A stretch of DNA of 64,000 nt from Closterium sp. NIES-65 (lineage: Eukaryota; Streptophyta; Zygnematophyceae; Desmidiales; Closteriaceae). Position numbers and translations under genes: made by a program. The notes beneath the pieces were generated by a model. The model was not told where the DNA came from, searched no databases, and saw nothing but the letters and a program-made list of their open reading frames with translations. This document shows, in pieces, positions 24,029 to 47,906 of the stretch. The stretch's first letter is position 1. Each line of letters starts with the position of its first letter. The stretch lies in NCBI GenBank assembly GCA_948144175.1, contig CANXME010000309.1, positions 310,001-374,000 of the forward strand, in the 5' to 3' direction.

Positions 24029-25592
24029 GACACGTGGGAGGCCTAGAGTCCAGCGTGAACGACAGCGAAGCGTCCTCTGAGGTAGTCACTGGTCTAGAGT
24101 CTACACAAGAACCTACACTAGCAACAGGCAACTGAGCAAGACTAGCACCTAAGCTAACAACACCAGAGTAAACAGAGTCAGAAACACTAGAGTCAACAAT
24201 AGCATACATAGCATGAGGAGCACTAATCAGATCAACTAACTGCTCAGCAGACATGCCCCACAGAGCGGAGCCGTAGCGCTGAACCAGAGGAAGCCAGTCA
24301 GGAGCAGGACCGCCAACCCCGTAGGCCAACCGGACCGTGTCAGTGAGCTGAGCAAAGCACTGACCAGGGGGGTGAAAGCGGCCACAAGGGTGGCCCCGAC
24401 AAGGACCTGTCAGAACCTGGTAGGGGCAGGGAGGGTAAGCAGTACCGCGCTGGGGCTGACGCAGCCCCGACCCCGGAGCCAGCTGCTGACGCTGCTGCTG
24501 CTGAGGCTGCTGGGAGGAAAGGGGCTGCTGCTGCTGCTGAAGGTGCTGCTGCCGCTGAGCCTGGTACCACGCCGCTGCTCCACCTAGCGGGGCCGGCAGT
24601 ACAGGAGGCGACTGACGAGCTCGGGGGTCGCCGCCACCAGCAGGTGCAGTGGAGTCACCAGCCGCTGCACGAGGGGTCTCTCCAGACGCTGCACTCCCAC
24701 CACCGCCAGTCGCAACAGCACCCCCACTACCTCCGCTACCTCCGCCTCCACCTCCACCAGAACCACCTTTCTTGCCCCCCCTGCCGCGGGACCGCGACGC
24801 AGTCGTAACAGCAGCCGCAGTCGCGTCAGTAGCGGCAGTGGCAAGAGAGGCAGTGAAGGTGGGTAACTGCGGGACTGTGCACCCGTGGAAGAGTGGGGGG
24901 GACACAGTACCAGAGGCGGCAGCTACCGAACGAAGGTTGCTCTCGACGTCCTTGAGTGCAGACTCAAGGACCTCGATAGTCAGCTCACTAGGGTGCTTCA
25001 GCAGAAGCGCGTCACAAACGGAGGCAAGGCGGTCAGGGAGGCTAGTGGCGATGAAATAGACAGTAATCGCCATGGGGGGAGGAAGCAGTGCAAGCTGTGC
25101 CTCAGTGCAAGCAGCGCGGTAACTAGCGTCGAGCGAGCGGAGGTGAGCGATCAAGTCAGCAGAGCGCTCAAACGAGGCGAGATCAGGAAACAGGAACGGG
25201 AGGAAAAGACGGCCAAGAGAGACAGTAGCGGGAGTAGAGTAGCGGGCCTTAATCGCAGTGAGGTACGCAGCAGCGGTGCGAACCTGAGTAAAGTGGACCT
25301 CCTCTGACTCAGGGAGGAGGCTGCTGAGTGCGATGCAGGCCGCAGCGTCACGCGACGTCCAAGCCGTCCGGTCAGCGCGCTGACGGGCAAAGCGAGCCGT
25401 AGTAGTGTCGTCAGGGGCAGGGCCTAAAGCTGTAGGCTCGGGGGGCTCGGGGAGGTCACCAGTAGCGTGCGACCAGAGGGTCTCGCCCCCCTGGACCTGA
25501 CTCTCTAACAGACGGCGAGCGCGAAGAAGCCAGACGGAAAAGTCAAGGGGTCTACCGTCAGCGTCGAAACAAAGAACTCGCGGAGTCGCCAT
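23919..25592 (-). pseudogene. copia gag with truncated protease start
   Basis: From ATG at 25592 (MATPRVLCFDADGRPLDF) the frame runs through a UBN2/gag-type region, including RLASVCDALLLKHPSELTIE. A Gly/Gln low-complexity part follows, then a short Cys/His segment (CPYQVLTGPCRGHPCGRFH), and finally SLSFTLDS, which should open the protease active site (family motif D-S/T-G). Directly after LDS the sequence jumps to what in relatives lies just before integrase, in another frame, so the protease and most of the pre-integrase region are deleted. No canonical CCHC knuckle is seen. Confidence 0.85.
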
Positions 25593-26346
25593 AGTGAGAA
25601 CTAACGCAAACGAACAGGCGAGTAACAACCGCGAGGAAGAGGACTCAGTCCCAGCGGAAGAGCGGGCTAGGGCGACGGGCCAGGGCGTAGGGTAGGGCAA
25701 CCGGCCAGGGCGTAGGGTAGGGCAACGGGCCAGGGCTTAGGGTAGGGCGACGGGCCAGGGCGTAGGGAAGGGCGACGGGCCAGGGCGGAGGGAAGGGCGA
25801 CGGGGCAGGGCTTAGGGTAGGGCGACGGGCCAGGGCTTAGAGTAGGGCGACGGGCTAGGGCGTAGGGCAGGGCGACGGGACGGGAGAAAGGGCGGGAGCG
25901 ACGCGACGGGGCAGGGCGACGCGGCGGGGCAGGGCGATGGGACGGGACAGGGCGACGGGACGGGGCAGGGCGACGCGACGGGGCAGGGCGACGCGACGGG
26001 ACAGGGCGACGGGACGGGGGGGAACGGGCGGGCACGACGCGACGGGGGGGAACGGGCGGGCACGACGCGATGGGGGGAACGGGCGCGACGCGACGGGGGG
26101 AAAGGGCGCGACGCGACGGGGGGAAAGGGCGCGACGCGACGGGACAGGGCGACGCGACGGGGGGGGGGGGGGGGGGGAAGGGCGCTAGGTAACGGGGAGA
26201 AAGAGCGCTAAGCGACGGGGGGAAAGGGCGCTAGGCTCGGTACTAGGCGCGGTAACAACGGAACTGGTACGAACGAGAGGTAGGGTCAGGCTCGGGAGGT
26301 ACGAACGGAGAACGGAGGAACGGGATCCCACAGGATCCTAACCTAG
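25593..26346 (-). repeat. G-rich tandem leader between primer-binding site and gag
   Basis: About 26 near-repeats of GGGCGACGGGCCAGGGCGTA-type units (25670-26240) with a run of about 18 G at 26160-26177 on the plus strand. It lies where the element's 5' untranslated leader should be. Minus-strand frames through it encode Pro/Arg/Ser repeats and are unlikely to be translated. Confidence 0.75.
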
Positions 26347-26355
26347 CTGATACCA
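26347..26355 (-). other. Primer-binding site, initiator tRNA-Met type
   Basis: Directly inside the 5' LTR the minus strand reads TGGTATCAG, complementary to the 3' end of plant initiator methionine tRNA, the usual copia primer. Confidence 0.85.
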
Positions 26356-26466
26356 TGTCAGAATGAGGAATGGATCGTTCCATTGATGTTGGTTGGGGTA
26401 CATATAACAAACCCTAACTTCTGTACCCCCTAAGACAAACCTCACTATAGGCTACAACATTTGACA
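26356..26466 (-). repeat. 5' LTR of copia element (111 bp)
   Basis: Identical to the 3' LTR over the whole 111 bp as read, which suggests recent insertion. Ends are TG...CA with a 5-bp terminal inverted repeat. Confidence 0.95.
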
Positions 26467-28923
26467 ATAACCACCGCACTGTATGGATGCCTTGGACTTC
26501 AAGGTTGGTTTGACAGAAGGTGAGCTGTAGAATCATGAAACGCGCGTGCTGGACGTTGCTGTTGGAAAGAAGGGAGGCAAACCCGCGCACGACGTCGTCG
26601 ACCATGTTGAGTTCCTTCACCGCAGTCGCAACATCTTTCGCCGCCAGAGCTTCACTGCACGACAATGGGTGGATCGGTGAAGAAGGGAACATTTTGCCCA
26701 CACATTAGGAGAAAACGTGGATTGAAGATAAAACACAACCAAGCCGAGGGGTAAGGCGGAAAAAACAACACATAATAAAGACGAACCGATGTGCTATGCA
26801 ATGTGTGGAAACGAGATGAGGAATGTTGGCGCGGAAATGCGTGACCACGCCATTGTGAACCCCGACCATCACGCTCGCGCCATCCGTGGCGATGCCGACC
26901 ATCTTCCGCAGGTCCACACCAATATGCTGCAGGAACTCAACAACAACTGATGTGAGCGAAGCCGCGTCAGTCCGCTCAACCGTGAGAAGTGTTAAAAACT
27001 CAGTCGCGACCACCGTTCCCTTGAAGAAGGTGGCATAGATGATCAGGTGCTTCCCGTGGATGCGATCCGTGCTCTCGTCGATGCCAATCCCGAACCACGG
27101 TGAGGTCAGGAGGTGCTGCAGCTGCAGGTCCTGCAGGTAAGTCGACATCGATCTGATCTTCTATTTGAAACCGTAGCTGCAAACACGAGGGACAGATGTG
27201 GAAGTATCAGTAGCTGCCGATATGACAGGCAATACAACATGCTAGAAAAAAACAGATGCATTTACTTACTCCGTATAGTACGCGCCGTAGCCACCAGTGG
27301 GCGGAAGATCGGGTAGTCCCTCTCTGGCTAGGAACCAGCAGAGAGGAACAAACAGGGCGATTGGAGCATCCGCCTTACAGATGAACATGGCGATGTGCAG
27401 ACAGCGGATTATGTGACGTGTTGATCCGTCCGTGGCTTGCCAACGCGTCAGAGTGAGTTGACGCTCACGACGCGCCTCAGCTTCAGCTTCCACCTTCAAG
27501 GCGGCCTTGTGCGCCCGAGTCGCAACATGGGCGCGCATGCTGCCAAGCTGGAGATCGCGGCCACCCTCGCCCTTGACGCCGTACGTCGTGTTGGCAGAGG
27601 GATTGCCATGCAGCATGCAGACGTTGCACTTCAACGAGGGGCGGCCTGCTTTCGTGTGATGCAAACGAAGCCACGGAAAACGGGATGCCCAGTCAGAATC
27701 AAAACGGTGTTTCATGATTGCATACTCAGCGTCAGCATCCGATTTGGGTAACTCCTCATCAGCATTCACAAGCGGTGCTGCACGAGGAGGACTTGGTGGT
27801 TGGCGTGGGGGCTTTGCACCCTACAGAAGCTGCTGGGTGTATTTCACACCACCGGTGCGAGGACGCTTGGCAGGAGCGCTATTCACCGTTGACGGAGTGC
27901 TCTCGCCGCGGTTTGAAGGGCCCTCGTCACCACCAGGCACAAGAGTCACGGACGGGTGTGGCTCCACGACAGTCGGCGAGCTCAGTGGGCCCCACGCATA
28001 CACCATGCCGACTGAACGGACTGGTGATTCGGGGCGAGGAGGTTCGTTGACAGGAGTGGCATAAGCTTTGCCCAGGCGGGGAAAAACCCCGAGCACAGAA
28101 AGTCCATTGCGAGGAGAAGCAGGAGCTTCTCCTGATTCCTCGTCTGGCATGGTAAGGTGGTGCTAGTGGAACTGAGAGGCGGATGGAAGACAGGGTGGAA
28201 GAGAAAGGGGTGTATGAAAGAGAAGGCTCTAGATCGAAGGGTTTGTTCTAGGGGAAAGCGCAGCCAGAAGGTGTGGCGCTGCACATGCAAGCAATAAGCC
28301 AAGGAAGCCCCACCACCCACAGTCTGCAAGGACAGGCCGTGGCATGGTGGTGTGGGCTCCCTTGCCGTGCTGGATGTAAATGCTGTAGAGGCAGCGAATC
28401 ACTTCTTCTGTGGTGTGGTCTGTTTTGGCGAGCTGACAGCGCGACAGCAACTGGTGGGGCTGGTTTTGTAACCATCTCGGCCTAGTGGCCAGATGGGCCT
28501 TGTTGTACCGAAACGACGCGAAGAAAATATGTTTCAGTGCATTTCAAAAAGTACCCTGACGAAACAGGGGAAATCTCGAGTAGGCCTGATTTTGCAAGTG
28601 TATTTCAAAAAGTACATTTTCACAGTCAGGGTCAAAAGGTAAATACACTTACTGAATCAGGGCAATCCTGGAAAAGCAGCCCATAGCAAGGGTAGAAAGG
28701 GTAAAACACCCTTGAATTTTGGGCCCTGTTTGACACCTGGCTTGCACCTCTCAATCTGCATGGTATGCCCGAAACTAAAAAAAAACAGACAAAAATGTCA
28801 AATAGGGAGGACCCCCTACATGATCCTGACTGCTTTCTGCCTACCAACTTAGATAGTTAAATGCAGCGAAGGCATGCCATCATGTCCCACAAATGCCTGC
28901 CAGCAGCACAACTTCATGCAACC

Positions 28924-43019
<14,096 letters not shown>

Positions 43020-43935
43020 TCTGCCGCAGAGGGTGGAGAGCGCAGGGGAGCGCGCGGCGGACGAGAGGAGATGAGTGCCGGATGACTGCCGGGGGGAGGA
43101 GGCGAGGGGAGAGTGGGGAGGCGGGAGTGGGGAGGGGAAGGAATGGGGAGAAAGGGGATGATGCGTGAAGAGAAACGGGTGGGGGGAGACGGGGACCAGA
43201 GAATTGGATCTCACAAGGCCGAATGACGGAACGAAATGCAAGGGCGACCAGAAAACACGCGAACGTGCCTTAGAACGCGTGACAAAATGCAGCTCGGAAT
43301 GCGGCTCCTGAGCACAAAGCACAACCTCACCATGTCGACCGACTGCTGGATAAGCGTCGACACAAGTCAAACGCGCGCTTTAGAGAAAATTCTCGCACCA
43401 GACCCACTCACGGCGCCCTAATCGACCTGAACGAACCAGCCTGAAGGAATCGGCCTGAACGAAGGATCACGGCCACGACGACCCCTTGGCACACGTCCGG
43501 AGTAGAGGGTCTAGAGCCTAGACCTGTGATGTGCAAACTCGAGGGGGTTGAGGTGGGGGGGAAGGGCGCGGGAGAAATTGGTGGGACAAACTGCAAATGT
43601 GGGTGTGTCCGCTCCACGTCAGCACGCAGATGACGTGCGGTTCTGCGCGCCACAATTCGAGGAGAGGGATGGTACTCGATCTGGAGTTATGTACTTGTAA
43701 AGGAATTTGTTAGGTGAACAGCTATGGTAACGAGGCGTTCCGTAAGAAAGTTCTTTCTCCATACTCGGTACAGTAAAATTACACTTTGACTGATGTGCAT
43801 TTTAAGGTGTACATAATTTTGTACCTTCATCCCAACTTCCTCCTCAGTTGAGCAAACCGTCTGTTCTGTAGCAACGTTCTTTTCGTAGCACTATTGCATA
43901 TCCCATCCTTCCTCCTAACAGTCACTTCTACCGCC
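43020..43935. promoter_or_regulatory. Shared upstream region of divergent IleRS and RRP6 genes
   Basis: The two start codons are 916 bp apart, head-to-head, so this interval probably holds both promoters and 5' UTRs. The half nearest RRP6 (43680-43900) is AT-rich. I do not see a convincing TATA box or a named motif. The role is inferred from position. Confidence 0.45.
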
Positions 43936-46900
43936 ATGGCGTCAGGCCATTCCCCTTCCGCGCAAACCCTGCACCCTCCAAACCCTAATGCTCCCGACTC
44001 TCCTCCGCTCGACTTCCAGGGCGTGACTGCGGCGATCGCGGCGCTAGCAGGCGCAGTGCACGCGCTGCCCGCGGAAGACGATTTCCACTTCTACTGCAAC
44101 TTCGCCGCTTTCCGCGCGCGTGTCTCCGCGCTCCGCCAGCGCGTGCGCGCGCTGCTCTCCCGCCTCGGCCCGCCTGCGCCGCCCGCCGCGTTGGCTCCCG
44201 CCGCGGGTGACCAGGATGACGCTGACGCTGACGTGGACGACGTTTATGATTGGCTAGTCGATGTGCTGGATAACCGGCTGGAGAAGGTCGACGTGGCACT
44301 TGACGAGATGCGGAAAAAGCGGAAGAATGCGCAACCGGATTGGCAGGGGCTGGAGGAGGAGGAGGCGGAGCAGCGGCGGGAAGCGCTTCTGCGCGAAGCG
44401 GGGGCGTTCGGCTCCGGTCTCGCGGACGCCGCCTTTTCCGCGCCCAAGGCGGGCGGAAAGCAGCAAGCAGGCGGAAGCATGCCGGCGGCGGAGATTGCCA
44501 CGTCAGCTAGCAGCTGGCGGCGCAGCTTGCGCGGGAAGAACCGGCCGCAGGACGCGTTCGAGCCGCCTGTCGACAACTCCGACGCGCCACTCTCGTTGCC
44601 ACGCCTCGAGTTCATCGAGGCGATTCGGCGCGAGGCGGAAGCGGAAAGCCCCGGAGAGGAGAGCGCTGAAGAGGAGGGGGTCGGGGGCGGGCGGGCAGGG
44701 GGAGAGTTGGAAGAGGGGGAGGAGGTGGAGGAAGGAGATGGGGGGAACGAGGGCGCGGAGGGGGAGAAGGTGCGCGGAAGGGGAGAGGGGAGAGGCAGGG
44801 GCCCTCCGCGGCTGAAGTGGAGAGCGCTGAAGGAGCGCCATCCGTTGTGGGTGAGTATCTCACAGGGTACAGGGTTCGGAGTTTCGGGTTTGGGGGTTCA
44901 GGGTTTCGGCTTCCGGGTTCAGAGATCGGGGTTCATGGTACAGGGTTCGGGTTTCGGGTTCTGGGTGTAGGGTTTGGGGCGTTTGTCCGGTGAAAGCTTA
45001 CAACTGCTTTGTGGAATGCTTTTTCTTGCGTTACATTGTCACCCCAACATTCTTAGCTCAGCTTCTTGTTGTTCGTCCCACTTACCCGCTCTTCACTCTT
45101 TCACCCCTAGTCCTTGTTCTAATCCGTCCCTCCAAACCCCCTCATCCCCACCCACCCCCCCTCTGTTTCTTGCGCGCGCCGCCCTTCCCAGCACCGGCTT
45201 CGCCACATCACCTACCAGCCCTGGCAGCTCTGCCCTCCGAACCTGCCGTCCCGAGCCACCACAACCGAACCAACCCCAGGCTCGGAACCACACCACCAAC
45301 TCTCCCCCCCACCTCCCTTGGAAGACACACCCTTGGCATACGTAGAAACGCGCGAGCAGCTAGCAGCCATGGCGGAGGAGATTAAAGCCGAGAGGGAGGT
45401 GGCAGTGGATCTCGAGAATCACAACTACCGGTCATTCCAGGGCTTCCTGTGCGTGCTGCAGCTGTCGACGAGAAGGAAAGACTATGTGGTGGACGCGGTT
45501 TCCCTGCGCGGACACATCGGACCAATACTGGGACCCATGTTTGCTGACACACGCATAGTCAAGGTGAGACTGGGGGAATCACAGCTAGTGGGCCAGGGCC
45601 TTCCAGGGCTTTCTGTGCGTGCTGCAGCTGTCGACGAGAAGGAAGGACTATGTGGTGGACGCTATTGTGCTGAGGGGAGAGATCGGGCCCGTGCTGGGAC
45701 CCATGTTTGCTGACACACGCGTAGTCAAGGTGAGACCTGGAGAATCACAGCTATCGAGAGCCCCCACGGCTACTGGGCCAGGGCCTTCCAGGGCTTCCTG
45801 TGTGTGCTGCAGCTGTCGACACGGAGCAAGGACTACGTGGTGGACGCCATTGCAATGAGGGGGGAGATTGGCCCCCTGCTGGAGGGAGCCCATGTTTGCC
45901 GACCCTCACATTGTGAAGGTGATGATGTGAGGGGCGTGAATGGGATGAGAGCTATGCAGGTTCACTCCTCAGGGGTTTTGCAGATAGGTTTTGGCAGAGC
46001 TGTTGCCTCGTAATGTCTCCCACCACAAAGTGGTGTTCCTTGGGTTCACTCCTCAGGGGTTTTGCAGATAGGTTTTGGCAGAGCTGTTGGCAGATGGGGT
46101 TAGGCAGAAGGGGGCTGTGCTGGTGGTGAGGTTGAGGTGATGTCGGAGGTTTAGGGTTTAGGGTTTAGGGAGAAGGGGGCTGTGAGGTGCTGGGTGCTGA
46201 TACGCCGCTTCTCCTTGGCGCACCTGCTGCAGCGCTACTGTGGCGTGGCGTGTCCGCCAACAAGAGCCTGCAGATGGCGGACTGGCACAAGGAGAGGCTC
46301 TGAGAGAGAGGTTTTGACTGGTACCCCTACCCCTCCCCGACCCCCACCTGCCCCCCTTCCCCTTCAGGTGATGCACGGGGCGGACAGCGACGTGGTGTGG
46401 CTGCAAAGGGACTTTAACATTTTTATCGCAAATCTGTTCGACACGGGGCAGGGCAGGCCTCACGTGTGCTTGGGCTAGAGCGCTTCTCCCTGGCGCACCT
46501 TTTCCCCCCTTCTCCCCCTCGCCTCCCCATGCCAGGTGATGCACGGGGCGGACAGTGATGTGGTGTGGCTGCAAAGGGACTTTGGCATCTTCATTGCGAA
46601 TCTCTTTGACACGGGGCAGGCCTCACGTGTGCTTGGGCTAGAGCGCTTCTCCCTGGCGCACCTGCTGCAGCGCTACTGCGGGGTCACGGCCAACAAGAGC
46701 CTTCAGATGGCGGACTGGCGCGTGCGGCCGCTGCCAAGTGATATGCTCAAGTATGCCAGGGAAGACACGCACTATTTGCTCTTCCTGCACGACTGCCTTC
46801 GGCTGGAGCTCGCTGCGTCTGCCGGTGGTGGTGGTGGTGCTGCTGCTGCTCGGGCTGATGGGAGGATGGATAAAGGGAAGGCTTGCGGTGAGGAGAAGGA

Positions 46901-47872
46901 GGAGGGAGAGGAGGAGGATGAGGAAGGGGAGGTGCATGATGATGATGAGGAGGAGGAGGAGGAGGAGGAGGAGGAAAAGGGGGAGGAGGGAGAGGGAGGG
47001 AAGCAGCAGGGGTATGGCGAGCCGTGCCCTGCTATCCTAGAGGCAAGTTCCTGATGCAGCTCTTTTTCTCTCTCGCTTTGCTTATGTAGTCCCTCTCCTA
47101 GCGTGTGCGAACTGTTCCACTGTTGTTGTCGGCTCAAGCCATCAAGCCATCAAGCCCCTACACAGGCCCTGATAGCTCTTCTCACTCCTCTCACGCCCTT
47201 GCTGCTTGCCCCCCTTCGCCCCTCGCCCTTCGCCCTTCGCCCCTCGCCCTTCGCCCCTCGCCCCTCGCCCTTCGCCCTTCGCCCCTCGCCCTTCGCCCCT
47301 CGCCCCTCGCCCCTCGCCCCTCCCCTTCGCCCCCCTGTCCATGCAGGTGTTGAAGCGCAGTAGGGACGTGTGTCTGCTGCTCTACTCCAAGCCACAGCGC
47401 ACCACACACGCCCTGACAGTTCTCCTCACCCCTTGCCCCCCTCCTCCCCCCCTTCCCCATATTTTTTCCCTCTCCCCTCGTCCTCTGCAGGTGTTGAAGC
47501 GCAGTCGGGACGTGTGTCTGCTGCTCTACTCCAAGCCACAGCGCGCCTTCCACTCCTTCCTCCGCAACAACAGGTCAGCCCTCCCAACTCTGTTTGCCCA
47601 AACCAACCCTTCTAGATGAACCCAAACTCTCCACCAAGCTAACCACCGATCGCGATGTGGTCGCAGGGCTCTTGTGGTTTATCCAACTCGAATGACTCGA
47701 GTGAATTAAAAGTTCAGATGAAGTCACAAGAATTTTGTGTTTTTTTTGTTGCTCGGTTTTATCTCCCGTGCCTGACTGCACTTGTTGGTTCCTCCATGCA
47801 GGTTAAGCACAGAGGCCTTCACCGAGGAACAGATGGCTGTGCTCTCTGTAAGACACACGTGCCTCTCCTCTG

Positions 47873-47906
<34 letters not shown>

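Larger units (their letters stand above)
20492..26466 (-). mobile_element. Ty1/copia LTR retrotransposon, 5975 bp, defective
   Basis: Two identical 111-bp LTRs begin and end TGTCA/TGACA and are flanked by the 5-bp target duplication ATAAC (20487-20491 and 26467-26471). On the minus strand the order is LTR, primer-binding site, G-rich leader, gag, integrase, reverse transcriptase-RNase H, polypurine tract, LTR: the copia order. Coding defects are an internal deletion that removes the protease, one frameshift in the linker after integrase and one TAG in pol. The insertion splits the conserved RWLS-type motif of the hAT transposase. Confidence 0.95.
19447..28150 (-). pseudogene. hAT transposase (ZNF862/KIAA1586-like), broken
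   Basis: Minus-strand pieces: 28150-27270 (N-terminus, then a BED-like zinc-binding region with FPWL, LKCNVC and H residues), 27176-26787 (FGIGIDESTDRIHGKHLIIY, then MVGIATDGASVMVG and STHCIAHR: the hAT catalytic-core style DDE segment), 26654-26467 joined across the copia insertion to 20486-20305 (VRW/LSRG motif), about 20193-20090 (unclear frame), and 19941-19447 with the C-terminal dimerisation motif STVECERGFSKQNIIKT. Intron phases agree for the first three joins. Damage: in-frame TAG at 27821-27823, 27161-27163 and 19675-19677, loss of frame in the fourth piece, and the copia insertion. It cannot make a functional protein. Confidence 0.85.
19213..28728 (-). mobile_element. hAT-superfamily DNA transposon, decayed, carrying a nested copia element
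   Basis: Both ends carry the inverted repeat CAGGGCCCAAAATT (19213 inward, and 28728 inward on the other strand). The flanking 8 bp are CTTGACAC (19205-19212) and TTTGACAC (28729-28736), a 7/8 target-site duplication of the length typical for hAT. The interior encodes, on the minus strand, a transposase with hAT signatures. Without the nested 5975-bp retroelement and its 5-bp duplication the hAT would be about 3.5 kb. The right end lies about 190 bp beyond the stop of the isoleucyl-tRNA synthetase gene, so it probably sits in or next to that gene's 3' UTR. Confidence 0.9.

Noticed and set aside
27770..27835. A short intron removing the first TAG of the hAT transposase
   Set aside because: The only plausible GT-AG pair (about 47 bp) shifts frame into a stop, while the frame on both sides of the TAG is the same, so a nonsense change is simpler.
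43020..43370. Longer IleRS N-terminus from ATG 43370
   Set aside because: The extra 117 residues are not transit-like and the downstream start gives a typical Ala/Ser/Arg-rich presequence.
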